In this document: in pieces, positions 36,045 to 45,436 of the stretch
Layout: every line of letters begins with the position of its first letter
Position numbering within the stretch: the first letter of the stretch is position 1
NCBI RefSeq assembly: GCF_000725285.1
Contig: NZ_CP007161.1
Span: forward strand, 3,262,213-3,326,212
From: Virgibacillus sp. SK37
GTDB lineage: Bacteria; Bacillota; Bacilli; Bacillales; Amphibacillaceae
DNA: 64,000 nucleotides
Direction: 5' to 3'
Program-made: the position numbers and the translations under genes
Notes under the pieces: model-generated
What the model was told of the DNA's origin: nothing
Database searches by the model: none
Seen by the model: only the letters and a program-made list of their open reading frames with translations

Positions 36045-37523
36045 ATGCAAACGCCAAAAGTAACGATTGTCATATTTGGAGCGACCGGGGACTTAGCTAA
36101 GCGAAAGCTATTCCCTTCAATATACAAACTGTATCAGAACGGAAAAATTGACGAGGATTTTGCAGTGGTTGGTCTTGCCCGCAGACCGTGGACGAACGAT
36201 GTATTCCGGGATAATGTGAAGGCCTCCCTTGATCAGGAAGTTTCAACAGATGAGAATGTAGACAAATTTATCTCTCATTTTTATTATCATTCTTTTGATG
36301 TTACGGAAACAGAATCCTATAACAACCTTCATGGTCTCTTAGAAGAGTTGGAAGGGACGTATCAAACAGGTGGTAATAGAATCTTTTACCTGGCGATGGC
36401 ACCTGAGTATTTCGGATCCATCGCAAAAAATCTTCAAAGCCATGGATTGAAAAACAGTCCTGGCTGGACACGGCTTGTCATTGAAAAACCGTTTGGCCAT
36501 GATTTAGAATCTGCGAAAGAGTTGAATAATGAAATTCGTGTCGCTTTTGATGAAGAACAGATCTACCGGATCGACCATTACCTTGGCAAGGAAATGGTAC
36601 AAAATATTGAAGTTATCCGCTTTGCCAACGGTATTTTTGAACATTTATGGAACAACCGCTTCATATCCAACATTCAGGTCACGTCCAGTGAAAAGCTTGG
36701 TGTGGAGGAACGGGCACGCTATTATGATCATTCCGGTGCAGCAAGGGATATGGTGCAAAATCACATGCTCCAGATGGTTGCACTACTCGCGATGGAGCCA
36801 CCAATTAACTTGTCTACAGAAGAAATCCGCTCAGAAAAAGTACGCGCACTCCGCTCTTTACGGATGATTGAAAAAGATCAGGTTCAAGACTATTTTGTGC
36901 GTGGACAATATGGCAGCGGACATTTGGATGGCCAAGAACTTCGCAGTTATCGTGAGGAAGCAGATGAACTTGCATCATCTAATACAGAAACATTTGTAGC
37001 AGGAAAAGTCATGATTGATAATTACCGCTGGGCCGGCGTTCCTTTCTATATTCGGACAGGAAAACGAATGGCGGAAAAATGCACTAAAATTGTAGTGGAA
37101 TTTAAGGATATCCCTATGAATTTGTATTATAAGGAAGAACCGAAGAAACATCCGAACTTGCTCGTCATTAACATCCAGCCGAACGAAGGCATAACGCTTT
37201 ATCTTAATGCGAAAAAAGCCGGTGCTGGATCGATTGCTCAACCAATTCAACTTTCCTATACAAATAATGGGATTGATGGCCTCAATACACCGGAAGCTTA
37301 TGAAAAACTGTTGTATGATTGTATGATTGGTGATACGACCAACTTTACCCATTGGGATGAAGTAGCCTATTCCTGGCGGTTCATTGATTCCATTCTTGAC
37401 GGATGGGCTGCTACAGAAGCTGATTTCCCAAACTACGCCTCTGGTTCGATGGGTCCGAAAGCAGCTCATGAGCTATTAGAAAAAGATGGCTTCCATTGGT
37501 GGCAGATTGCTGAGGAAGAATAG
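36045..37523 (+). CDS. zwf: Glucose-6-phosphate 1-dehydrogenase
   Basis: 492 residues. Glucose 6-phosphate + NADP to 6-phosphogluconolactone, first step of the oxidative pentose phosphate pathway. IFGATGDLAKRKLFPS is the dinucleotide-binding motif, VIEKPFGHD holds a key Lys/Pro, and YRIDHYLGKEMVQN is the active site with its Asp-His. It supplies the substrate chain for gndA at 23508. No strong ribosome site is visible (GAATTGAGGTTTTCATTCT). Confidence 0.93.
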   Translation: MQTPKVTIVIFGATGDLAKRKLFPSIYKLYQNGKIDEDFAVVGLARRPWTNDVFRDNVKASLDQEVSTDENVDKFISHFYYHSFDVTETESYNNLHGLLEELEGTYQTGGNRIFYLAMAPEYFGSIAKNLQSHGLKNSPGWTRLVIEKPFGHDLESAKELNNEIRVAFDEEQIYRIDHYLGKEMVQNIEVIRFANGIFEHLWNNRFISNIQVTSSEKLGVEERARYYDHSGAARDMVQNHMLQMVALLAMEPPINLSTEEIRSEKVRALRSLRMIEKDQVQDYFVRGQYGSGHLDGQELRSYREEADELASSNTETFVAGKVMIDNYRWAGVPFYIRTGKRMAEKCTKIVVEFKDIPMNLYYKEEPKKHPNLLVINIQPNEGITLYLNAKKAGAGSIAQPIQLSYTNNGIDGLNTPEAYEKLLYDCMIGDTTNFTHWDEVAYSWRFIDSILDGWAATEADFPNYASGSMGPKAAHELLEKDGFHWWQIAEEE

Positions 37524-37550
37524 ATTTTAACTAGTTGGATTTAATTAACT

Positions 37551-37582
37551 AAAGCACTGTATCTTTTGATACAGTGCTTTTT
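37551..37582 (+). terminator. Terminator of zwf
   Basis: AAAGCACTGTATC and GATACAGTGCTTT form a perfect stem around TTTT, followed by TT. Confidence 0.85.
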
Positions 37583-37707
37583 GCTTGGTTGGCTTGGCTA
37601 GCGGTTGGTGGACTGTCAGGTGAGCTTGGGGCTTTCATTTTTTGCTCTCTCATATGCGACTGGGTGGCTCTCATATAGCACCCCAGCACTCTTATTAATG
37701 CTGCGCT

Positions 37708-38060
37708 GTTGTGGCCACGGGTGCGGGCTGTCGCGAGTGCGAACTGCTTTGTCTCGGTTGACCGCTCACTTGTTGCGGGGGCGACGTGCACTGGCTCGGT
37801 TGATCGCTCACTTGTCGCGGATGCGACGTGCACTGGCTCGGTTGATCGCTCACTTGTCGCGGGGGCGACGTGCACTGTCTCGGTTGATCGCTCACTTGTC
37901 GCGGGGGCGACGCACTCTGTCTCGGTTGATCGCTCACTTGTCGCGGATGCGACGTGCACTGTCTCGGTTGATCGCTCACTTGTCGCGGATGCGACGTACA
38001 CTGTCTCGAGTGCGGCGGGCTCTGTCTCGAATAACTGCTCACTTGTCTCGAAGCACAGTA
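37708..38060 (+). repeat. Degenerate 21 bp tandem array 4 (GTCTCGG/GTCGCGG units)
   Basis: Cores TGTCTCGG or TGTCGCGG at exact 21-base steps from 37729 to 38044 (16 units, no slip), with a worn unit before. Two types alternate (TTGATCGCTCACT and ATGCGACGTGCAC spacers), so the higher-order unit is 42 bp. It is bounded by the zwf terminator on the left and the RND-pump terminator on the right. Confidence 0.87.
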
Positions 38061-38071
38061 ACACTCCATGC

Positions 38072-38102
38072 AAAAAGCCTCCACAGTTGTGGAGGCTTTT
38101 CT
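38072..38102 (-). terminator. Terminator of the RND efflux operon
   Basis: AAAAGCCTCCACA pairs with TGTGGAGGCTTTT. T run on the minus strand. It touches the stop codon of the pump gene. Confidence 0.85.
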
Positions 38103-41100
38103 TATGCTTCTTTTTTCTTGTTTCTTTTCCTCTTGCGACCTGTAATTTTTTTCGTTAAATCATCGAATAAGGTGTAGACCACTGGAATAAGCAATAGGGT
38201 GAACATACTGGAAACACCCAGGCCGAATATAATGGTTACAGCCAATGGTTGCTGTGTCTCTGCTCCCTCGCCTAATGCGAATGCGAGAGGTACCATAGCT
38301 AAAATCGTTGTTAATGTTGTCATTAATATTGGGCGTAACCTGCTTGGACCAGCTTCCAATATGGCTTCATAGCGGTCCTTCCCTTTTCGCCGTAATATGT
38401 TGATATAGTCTACCAATACAATTGAATTGTTTACAACTATACCGGCAAGCATAATAATCCCGATAAACGCTGGAATGCTTAATGGAATTCCTGCGATGAA
38501 TAATCCCAACAGCACACCTACTACCGTTGTCGGCATTGCAAACATGATAATAAGCGGGAATAGGAAGTTCTCAAATTGGATTGCCATCACCGCGTAAACT
38601 AGGAAGATAGAGAATATCAACGCAATTGCCAAGTCGCCAAATGATTTGGCCATATCCTCTGCCTGCCCGCCAATTTCATAGGTGTAACCTTCTGGCAAGT
38701 TCAACCCTTCCAGTTTACTTTCGACATCTGATACGACACTTCCTAAGTCTCTATCGACAACTTGACTTGTCACATTCATCTGTGGTTGTTGATTTTCCCG
38801 CAATAACGTAGCAGGCCCATTCATCTCATCAAATGTTGCAACTTCCTCTAAAGGAATGGTAGCACCACTGGATGATTGAATCTTCATATCCTGCAAGTCA
38901 CTAATGGAACTGCGCTTATCTTCCGGATACATGAGCGTGACATCCATCTCCTGGCCATCCTCACGATATTGTGTTGCCACCTGACCTGTAAATTGTAATT
39001 GAATCTGCCCAAGAATTTGATCCTGGGAAAGTCCATACATTGCTGCTCTTTCATCATCAATCACAATATTCATTTGCGGAACACCTTCAGCCGCTCCGGA
39101 CTCGGCATTGTAGATTCCTTTTACTTCAGAGATTTCACTTACAACCTGATCTGCTAATTGGGATAGCACTTCATGTTCCGGTCCGTTCAATTGAATCTGA
39201 ATCGGATCTCCCATGCCCATGCCACTATCCATCGCACTCACGGTGATTTCAGCTCCAGGTATATCACTTAAATCCTTATCCATTTGCTGGACAACCTGTG
39301 CTGTTGATTTCTCTCTTTCTCCTGAAGGAATCAATTGCATCGTAAACACAGCTGAGTTGGCTGATCCGCCCGCTCCAAAGTCACCGCCACCTATGCTAAC
39401 ATAGTTTGTTTCCATGATATCTTCATAGTCTGCAAGCTTTTTATTTACTTTTTCCGTTATCTCTTCCGTATAGGCAAGCGAGCTTCCTTGATCTGTTTCA
39501 ATCCGTACTTCCATCTGCCCCTGATCTGCAGAAGGAATGAACTCTGCACCAATAAACGGGGTCAGTGCAAGACTTGCTACAATTGCTAGAAGAGTAGCTG
39601 CAATTGTTGTCTTGCGATGGCCAAGTACCCATTTCAAAATACTGCGGTATTTACCATTCACCCAATCAAGGAACCGATCAAACCAATAGCGGCGCCCTCC
39701 GTTTTCCATTGCTTTGGAAAGTAGCTTGGATGAAAGCATTGGAACAAGTGTAACAGCTACTACCAAAGAAGTAATGAGCGAGAAGGAAACTGCCAATGCT
39801 AATGGTGTAAATAAATCGGAAGCAATACCTTCTACATAAATAATTGGTAAAAACACGACCAACGTGGTTGTTGTTGAAGCAATTACCGCTGGGGCAAGCT
39901 CTGATGCACCTTTAATTGCTGAATCAATTAAATTATAGCCACGTTGCCGATAGGTATAAATGTGCTCGAGAATAACGATCGAACTATCCACCATCATACC
40001 AAGCCCTAATGCAAGACCACCAAGTGTCAAAACATTCAGCGTTTCTCCGGTGAAATACATTAGGGAGAAAGTTGTTATAATCGCAATTGGTATCGATAAA
40101 CCAATAACAATTGTTGCCCTTATGCTTTTCAGGAATAAGAGCAAAATAAATATAGAAATGATTCCCCCGATGAGTATGTTTTGAACAACGGATTTAATGG
40201 ACATTTGAATAAACTCAGATGTGTCAATAACAACGTTTAAATCCACATCATCCGGAAGATCTGCCTTGATTTCATCCATACTCCCCTGAATATTTTTGGC
40301 GACATCTACTGTGTTACTGTCTGTCTTCTTCATGACAGATAATACGACAGAAGGTTTGCCGTTCACCAAGGTAACACTAGATTCATCCTTATACGTATCC
40401 TTAACCTCAGCAACATCTTCTACATGTATTTTTGCTCCTGATTCTGTTTGCAGAATCGTTTGCTTAATGTCATCAAGAGAATCAAATTCACCTGTTAACC
40501 GAAGCTGTAAATCCTGATTTCCTTTTTCCACCGTACCTACAGAAGCAGACTGATTGGAACTGGACAGAGCCTGTGTGACTGTCTGGGCAGTTACACCATA
40601 TTGCGTAAGCTTTGCCTGGTTAAGCACAAGTTGAATTTCTCTTTCTTTTCCTCCTTCAACAGAAACAGATCCGACCCCACCTTGACGCTCAAAGAAAGGT
40701 ACGATTTGATCGTCTGCAATTTCGGTCAAGGCGGCTGCATCTTTACCGGTTAAGCCCACCCACATTACAGGAAGCTGATCTGGGTTAAAGCGCATAATCC
40801 GGGGATCACCCGCCCGATCTGGTAACGCTCCTTTTACTTGATCAATACTCTCTCTGACATCAAGTAAGGCTTGATCCAAATCGGTTCCATTACTGAACAT
40901 CATGAGTACCAAAGATGATCCGGATTGAGATTGCGATTGAACGGTCTCGATCCCTTCCACCGTACTCACAGAGGATTCTATCGGCCTACTGATTAAATTT
41001 TCTACTTCCTGTGGGGCTGCATCCTGATAAGATGTAGCAACTACAGCAACTGGGAGATCAATCTTCGGAAAAAGGTCAATGGTTAAACTTCGTACCGAAA

Positions 41101-41179
41101 CGATCCCTAATGCCAGTACTGCAAGAACAATCATAATAACTCCCACAGGTCGTTTTACGGATGTTTGAACAAGCTTCAC
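38102..41179 (-). CDS. RND-family efflux transporter (SwrC/AcrB type)
   Basis: 1025 residues with twelve membrane helices in the usual 1+5, 1+5 layout. N-terminal SVKRPVGVIMIVLAVLALG, FPKIDLPVAV and SYQDAAPQEVE; the second-half copies VLTLGGLALGLGMMVDSSIV (helix 4 Asp for proton relay) and IVVNNSIVLVDYIN are present. Resembles Bacillus subtilis SwrC/YerP, which exports surfactin and other compounds. The start is GTG with AAAGGGGAATAAACA before it. It follows the adaptor gene by 3 bases and the TetR gene further up, as in the yerO-yerP arrangement. Confidence 0.88.
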   Translation of the reverse strand: MKLVQTSVKRPVGVIMIVLAVLALGIVSVRSLTIDLFPKIDLPVAVVATSYQDAAPQEVENLISRPIESSVSTVEGIETVQSQSQSGSSLVLMMFSNGTDLDQALLDVRESIDQVKGALPDRAGDPRIMRFNPDQLPVMWVGLTGKDAAALTEIADDQIVPFFERQGGVGSVSVEGGKEREIQLVLNQAKLTQYGVTAQTVTQALSSSNQSASVGTVEKGNQDLQLRLTGEFDSLDDIKQTILQTESGAKIHVEDVAEVKDTYKDESSVTLVNGKPSVVLSVMKKTDSNTVDVAKNIQGSMDEIKADLPDDVDLNVVIDTSEFIQMSIKSVVQNILIGGIISIFILLLFLKSIRATIVIGLSIPIAIITTFSLMYFTGETLNVLTLGGLALGLGMMVDSSIVILEHIYTYRQRGYNLIDSAIKGASELAPAVIASTTTTLVVFLPIIYVEGIASDLFTPLALAVSFSLITSLVVAVTLVPMLSSKLLSKAMENGGRRYWFDRFLDWVNGKYRSILKWVLGHRKTTIAATLLAIVASLALTPFIGAEFIPSADQGQMEVRIETDQGSSLAYTEEITEKVNKKLADYEDIMETNYVSIGGGDFGAGGSANSAVFTMQLIPSGEREKSTAQVVQQMDKDLSDIPGAEITVSAMDSGMGMGDPIQIQLNGPEHEVLSQLADQVVSEISEVKGIYNAESGAAEGVPQMNIVIDDERAAMYGLSQDQILGQIQLQFTGQVATQYREDGQEMDVTLMYPEDKRSSISDLQDMKIQSSSGATIPLEEVATFDEMNGPATLLRENQQPQMNVTSQVVDRDLGSVVSDVESKLEGLNLPEGYTYEIGGQAEDMAKSFGDLAIALIFSIFLVYAVMAIQFENFLFPLIIMFAMPTTVVGVLLGLFIAGIPLSIPAFIGIIMLAGIVVNNSIVLVDYINILRRKGKDRYEAILEAGPSRLRPILMTTLTTILAMVPLAFALGEGAETQQPLAVTIIFGLGVSSMFTLLLIPVVYTLFDDLTKKITGRKRKRNKKKEA

Positions 41180-41182
41180 TGT

Positions 41183-42049
41183 TTATTCCCCTTTCGAAAC
41201 CTTTACCTGATTACCGTCAGACAATGTCAGCTGACCACTAACGACAACCTTGTCACCAGCTTTGACGTCACCCTTTATTGCCGTATGGTCTGATTGTGTC
41301 TCCACAATTTCAACTTTTTTCTTTCCTGCTTTATTGTCTTTTACAATATAGACAAACGAAGCATCACTTTCTTCAACGATTGCTGAGGTTGGTACAGTCA
41401 ATGCACCCTCCACTTTTTTCTCGGTTATATGTACTTCTGCAACCATACCAGGTAAAATCTTTTCATCTTCGTTTTCGATAGAAACTTGCACAGGGTAAAG
41501 TCCCGTATCGTCTGGAAGACTACCAATGGATGTTACCTCAGCATCATATTCTTCTTCATCAATCATTACCTTCACTGTATCTTCCAACTTGAACAGCGAA
41601 CGTGCATCTGCAGTCACTGTTACTTTTACCTTCATTGGATCCATATCTGTAATTACTGCGAGTGGTTCTTCCGTTGAAGTTGTTTCTCCCTCTGAAACGG
41701 AAAGACTTGCCACTTCCCCATCCCTAGGTGCACGGATATTTTGCTTTCCTTGGGGTGTTGAAATTTTAGCGATAAGATCATCTTCCTCGACCATATCTCC
41801 ATTCCTTACTTCCAGTTCATCTACTTCCCCTGGTACCTGAACCATCACGGGGGACGTACTGTTTGGCGAAGTCCGGCCATATAGCATTTTTTCAATAACC
41901 ATATCTTTTTTCACCGCTTCGGTCACCTCTACTGGTGTCACTTTCTCTTTCTCATCACTCTTACTCTCGTCTTCATCATTACATGCAGCAAGCAAACCAA
42001 TGATGGCAAATGTTAAAAGAATAAGTGTTCCCAACCTTAATTTCTTCAT
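41183..42049 (-). CDS. RND efflux adaptor (membrane-fusion) lipoprotein
   Basis: 288 residues. Lipobox GLLAAC near residue 22. A lipoyl-like hairpin (VQVPGEVDELEVRNGDMVEEDDLI ends split by a short gap; IRAPRDGEVASLSVSEGE) and a beta-barrel (MVAEVHITEKKVEGALTVP) follow. In Gram-positives these help the RND pump bind its cargo outside. Second in a three-gene operon. Confidence 0.85.
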   Translation of the reverse strand: MKKLRLGTLILLTFAIIGLLAACNDEDESKSDEKEKVTPVEVTEAVKKDMVIEKMLYGRTSPNSTSPVMVQVPGEVDELEVRNGDMVEEDDLIAKISTPQGKQNIRAPRDGEVASLSVSEGETTSTEEPLAVITDMDPMKVKVTVTADARSLFKLEDTVKVMIDEEEYDAEVTSIGSLPDDTGLYPVQVSIENEDEKILPGMVAEVHITEKKVEGALTVPTSAIVEESDASFVYIVKDNKAGKKKVEIVETQSDHTAIKGDVKAGDKVVVSGQLTLSDGNQVKVSKGE

Positions 42050-42073
42050 TATCTTTTCTCCTCTCGTTTACAC

Positions 42074-42952
42074 TCAATTTAATAATTCTACGTTAAAAAT
42101 TTGGGCAAGCTGCTTACTTTCTAATTGCAGCATAGGAATAGCCGAAAAGTGTGCAAGCAACCCCTGAATAATTATGGGAGAAGGTTCTTCTTTCTCTGCC
42201 TCATCCATTATTGTTTCTACTACTTTTTGGAGCTGACCTTTCTTTCCAGCATCCATATCCAAGTCGTTTAGCTTTTTACATACCTCAGCAATAACATCAT
42301 CTAAAGCAACGTGATTCAATTGTTGTTCATATCGATATGTATTAGGGACATTTGCTGATGATAGCAAAGGCTTTTCCTCTTTTTCCAACATCCCTTGAAC
42401 AATTTCATCCAAGCGCCGGATAATAAATGGTCCTATTTCATTTTTATCAATGTGTATATTATCTATAACCATCCACTTAAAATAACCGTTTATTAACCCT
42501 TCCAATTGAATAATTGTATCGATAAGCAGATCATCAAGCGTACTGCCATAAATTGCTGTGATCTTCTCCTTCATCCAGTAAAAATTTTGCAATTTCATTT
42601 CCTGAATAATCTTATCCGTATTTTTCCCAATCGAGATATTTTCCCGTAAGTGCATTGTTATTAGATCTTTATAGCTAGCAATATATTCCGTTAAAACAGC
42701 TATTTGATTCGCCAAATTCTCTCTTGGAGGCTGATTCTTCTCGTCAACCTCACTCATTTTTTCTTTTATCTGTGTATAAAAATGGGAAAATACTGTTGTA
42801 ATAAAATCCTCTTTTGATTGGAAATAAATATAGAAAGCACCTTTGGAGACTCCAGCTTCATTCGCTATTTCTTGTATAGACGTCTGATGATAACCCTTCT
42901 GAGCAAATAATTTCATACCTGCCATCAGCAAAGAAAGCTTCTTTTCATTCAT
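42074..42952 (-). CDS. TetR-family transcriptional regulator of the efflux operon
   Basis: 292 residues, longer than most TetR proteins (about 200). N-terminal helix-turn-helix AQKGYHQTSIQEIANEAGVSK followed by FYIYFQSKEDFI is canonical. The long C-terminal ligand domain ends with a region not recognised. It precedes adaptor and pump in the same direction with 24 bases between, so it should repress its own operon. An 18-bp palindrome lies 55 bases before its start. Confidence 0.87.
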   Translation of the reverse strand: MNEKKLSLLMAGMKLFAQKGYHQTSIQEIANEAGVSKGAFYIYFQSKEDFITTVFSHFYTQIKEKMSEVDEKNQPPRENLANQIAVLTEYIASYKDLITMHLRENISIGKNTDKIIQEMKLQNFYWMKEKITAIYGSTLDDLLIDTIIQLEGLINGYFKWMVIDNIHIDKNEIGPFIIRRLDEIVQGMLEKEEKPLLSSANVPNTYRYEQQLNHVALDDVIAEVCKKLNDLDMDAGKKGQLQKVVETIMDEAEKEEPSPIIIQGLLAHFSAIPMLQLESKQLAQIFNVELLN

Positions 42953-43006
42953 GTTTTCACCTGTTTCTTTTACGTTTTCACGTCCGGTTTAGTTTCATTA
43001 TTTTTA

Positions 43007-43024
43007 TGACTGACCGGTTAGTCA
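43007..43024. promoter_or_regulatory. Probable TetR operator
   Basis: TGACTGACCGGTTAGTCA: an 18-bp near-perfect palindrome (one mismatched pair) in the promoter region of the tetR-adaptor-pump operon. The size fits a TetR-family dimer. Confidence 0.65.
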
Positions 43025-43393
43025 CCTATATTCAAATGGATTGCTTCTCTATATTACATGTGTGTAACCTGTTTATACAAGTAGAAAGATTGGGTTTTTC
43101 TACTTACTGCATAACATTTATTCACTGACTATCTCACTAACAAAAGTGCAATAGCCTTAAAGTAAGGGAGACAAGCGGAATCCACCCCACCCCGGGACAG
43201 CCACTGTCTGCCTTGGTGCGAATAGGGACTGCTAAAGTTGGACTGGGGCTATGATTACTAGCCCCGTTGAAAAAAACGCAGCCCTTCATGCTTAAAAAAT
43301 AATATGGCCGCCATCTTCCATTTCAATCAATTGATATATATTTAATAATCGAAGAAGTATCTTTTACCTTTAATAGCTTTGAAATATATACTT

Positions 43394-43523
43394 TAGCGAA
43401 GGAAAAATACGGAGACTCCTGGGGGAGATGAGGCATCGGTGAGACCCCGGAATGCGTAGCATGAGGAGGCTCATCAGCCGCCCCCGGAAAGCGCAGTATT
43501 TTTCCGTAGTGGTGTTATTTAGC
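43394..43523 (-). repeat. Dispersed GC-rich repeat, element A, copy 4 (inverted)
   Basis: Reverse complement of element A: AGCGAAGGAAAAATACGGAG to TTTTTCCGTAGTGGTG. No element B accompanies it. The rest of the 43025-43589 spacer shows a GGGGCTA/TAGCCCC hairpin near 43245 but no gene. Confidence 0.85.
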
Positions 43524-43589
43524 TATTTCCATGGCTATAAAATTTGTATTTTCCTGCTTATTATATGAAATAAACCGACTGGTCATTAT

Positions 43590-44081
43590 TTAATTAATCC
43601 AAGTGAAAAAATCATTGCCAAACAGTCTACTTTCATTTTGGCGAGCAACTAATTGACCTGTACGTATATATTGAAGGTCAATGGTATGGTGAGATGCATC
43701 AACAGTTATACCTGTCCCATCCTTAAAGAGAATATAGGTTTGATTGAGTCGTTCTATACATTTCCGAATATGTTGATAAGCGACCCAAATACAAGCATCG
43801 TTTTTTATGGAAGCTGTTGGAAACATATAAATATTTTTTTCAGGAATAATCCGGATCGGCAATTTATTTTTTAATTGAAGGATATGGTTAGATTCGACTT
43901 GCCTTCTTTTTAGTGTAGACCCATAAATAATACAATTTTGATCAATGATTTGTTCGGGTCTGAATGCACAGAGTGTTTCTTTTTCAGAACCTGCTTCTAT
44001 AATAGAAGAGCGAAAATGCGTAGAGTGATTATGTAGAGATATAGCTTTTGTTTTATTTGTAATCATGTATAGTTTCTTCAA
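43590..44081 (-). CDS. comK: ComK-family competence transcription factor
   Basis: 163 residues; Bacillus subtilis ComK has 192, mostly because of a longer C-terminus. Shared pattern: IIDQNCIIYGSTLKRRQ, KLPIRIIPEKNIYMFPTAS, NDACIWVAYQHIRK, and ILFKDGTGITVDASHHTIDLQ in family order. ComK activates DNA-uptake genes by binding AAAA-N5-TTTT pairs. The start is TTG (GGGGGA 10 bases before), or possibly the ATG five codons in. I saw no ComK box in its own upstream region. Whether it acts in competence here is unknown; several Bacillaceae have ComK without shown competence. Confidence 0.8.
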   Translation of the reverse strand: MKKLYMITNKTKAISLHNHSTHFRSSIIEAGSEKETLCAFRPEQIIDQNCIIYGSTLKRRQVESNHILQLKNKLPIRIIPEKNIYMFPTASIKNDACIWVAYQHIRKCIERLNQTYILFKDGTGITVDASHHTIDLQYIRTGQLVARQNESRLFGNDFFTWIN

Positions 44082-44288
44082 TTAGTCTATTCCCCCTTAT
44101 CTATATAAGCCTATATTACTATGAATATTCAGATAAGGGAACATTCTTTGCTCAAAGAAGAAAACGTTTGATCAATCCCGTTTTCGGGTAATGTTAGGAA
44201 GTTATTTTCAAAAGACAAGAAAAACTGGAAATACAAACAAATAGTTGTTTATAATAGGATGAGTAACTAAGTTGAGGAGGAATAACAC

Positions 44289-44906
44289 ATGACAAAACAG
44301 ACAGCAAACCAAGAGCAGTCAAATAACAAAGGCTTCCTTTCAGGTACCATCTTCGGGATAATGATCGGGCTACTAACCGCCATCTTTTTGACTCCGAAGT
44401 CAGGGAAAGAATTACGAGGAGACTTCGTATATCAGGCGGGCTCTGTAAAAGACAAAGCCCTCACTAAAAAAAGTGATATTCAAAAGGCTACCCAAGTGAA
44501 GCTTTCTGAGATAAAGGAAAACAAGATTATGCCTGTTGCAAAATCTAAACAGAATAATAATGAAGAAGAAAAGGCTGCTTCTCCATCTCCATCAGAAGCT
44601 ACGAAAGCCAATCCGGTTAATAATGTGAAAGATAGTGAACAAGGTGCTCAATTACAAGCAGATTACATGCAGGATGCTAAAGGAAACGAAGCTGAAGATA
44701 CAACATCGGAGGAAAAGCCAGCAGCAACTACTCCACAAGAGAGCAGCTCAAAAGGGAAGGATTCCGACAAAGCTGCTTCCGAATCAAAAGATGGAGAAAA
44801 GAAAACAAAGGCCAAAAGTTCTACAAACAAAAAAAGACACTACGAACGCGACAGGAAAACAAAAAGCATCAACTTCAACAAAGAAGAGCACAGGTTCAAC
44901 TGCTAA
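44289..44906 (+). CDS. YtxH-domain membrane protein, C-terminus probably frameshifted
   Basis: As read, 205 residues. YtxH domain near the N-terminus: GFLSGTIFGIMIGLLTAIFL, one membrane helix, then TPKSGKELR. Such proteins are stress-related with no firm function. The rest is Lys/Ser/Glu-rich. At an A7 run (44829-44835) the reading changes from Lys/Ser/Thr-rich to an unrelated RHYERDRKTKS tail. If the run had six A residues, the frame would continue as a Lys/Thr/Ser repeat (KKSTGSTAKK and similar) to 45000, matching the character of the earlier part. So the true end is probably 45000. TTGAGGAGG precedes the ATG. Confidence 0.7.
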   Translation: MTKQTANQEQSNNKGFLSGTIFGIMIGLLTAIFLTPKSGKELRGDFVYQAGSVKDKALTKKSDIQKATQVKLSEIKENKIMPVAKSKQNNNEEEKAASPSPSEATKANPVNNVKDSEQGAQLQADYMQDAKGNEAEDTTSEEKPAATTPQESSSKGKDSDKAASESKDGEKKTKAKSSTNKKRHYERDRKTKSINFNKEEHRFNC

Positions 44907-45030
44907 GAAGTCAGGCAGTACGACTAAAAAGGCTGCTTCTACTAAAAGCACAGCTAATAAAAAATCCACTACTGCAAAGAAGACAGAGGATAAAAAATAA
45001 GTGAAAGCGCAAGCTCCTTGTTTTTAGGAC

Positions 45031-45078
45031 AAAAAGCAGAACAGTCTCTAATAGCTTAGAGTGCTGTTCTGCTTTTTT
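45031..45078 (+). terminator. Terminator after the YtxH gene
   Basis: AAAAAGCAGAACAG pairs with CTGTTCTGCTTTTTT, with an inner CTCTA/TAGAG stem. It lies 31 bases beyond 45000, supporting that end for the gene. Confidence 0.8.
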
Positions 45079-45121
45079 ATTGATATAATGTGAAGCTTTT
45101 TCATGATAGCTCCTTAATTGA

Positions 45122-45436
45122 TTATTGGTTTCCTGCTCCACCATTCATATCATTATCTTCTTCGTTGTTATCATCATTGTTATTGTTGTCATTGCCCATG
45201 CCATTGTCTTCGTTATCTTCGTTCATATCGATATCCTCATCAATACCGTCACCGTTCATGTCATCATTGTTATTCATGTCATTATCTTCAGCAGGATTGT
45301 CGTTGTTGTTGTCATCCTCCTGGTTTAACGGTGCCTCTTCTTCGACAGGATCTGTGTCATTATCTGTACCACAAGCAGCGACAAGAGACAAGGCTAGTAC
45401 TGGCGCACCAAGCTTGATTAAAAACTTTTTATTCAT
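45122..45436 (-). CDS. Asp/Asn-rich lipoprotein, function unknown
   Basis: 104 residues. Signal peptide with lipobox SLVAAC; the rest is almost wholly Asp, Asn, Glu, Gly and Met (DDNNNDNPAEDNDMNNNDD and similar), so it is acidic and probably unstructured. GGAGG precedes the ATG. I know of no function; calcium or metal binding or a wall spacer are possible. Low complexity, so family links would be unreliable. Confidence 0.75.
   Translation of the reverse strand: MNKKFLIKLGAPVLALSLVAACGTDNDTDPVEEEAPLNQEDDNNNDNPAEDNDMNNNDDMNGDGIDEDIDMNEDNEDNGMGNDNNNNDDNNEEDNDMNGGAGNQ

Noticed and set aside
37549-38177. Open frames of 129-190 codons with VDRSLVA or TSERSTE repeats
   Set aside because: Artefacts of the perfect 21-base register in array 4, overlapping two terminators.
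43243-43268. GGGGCTA/TAGCCCC hairpin as a terminator
   Set aside because: Followed by A residues on the plus strand, no T run, and no gene that would need it.
43571-43586. ACCGACTGGTCA as a second TetR operator
   Set aside because: Shares only part of the half-site with the palindrome at 43007 and is not itself palindromic.
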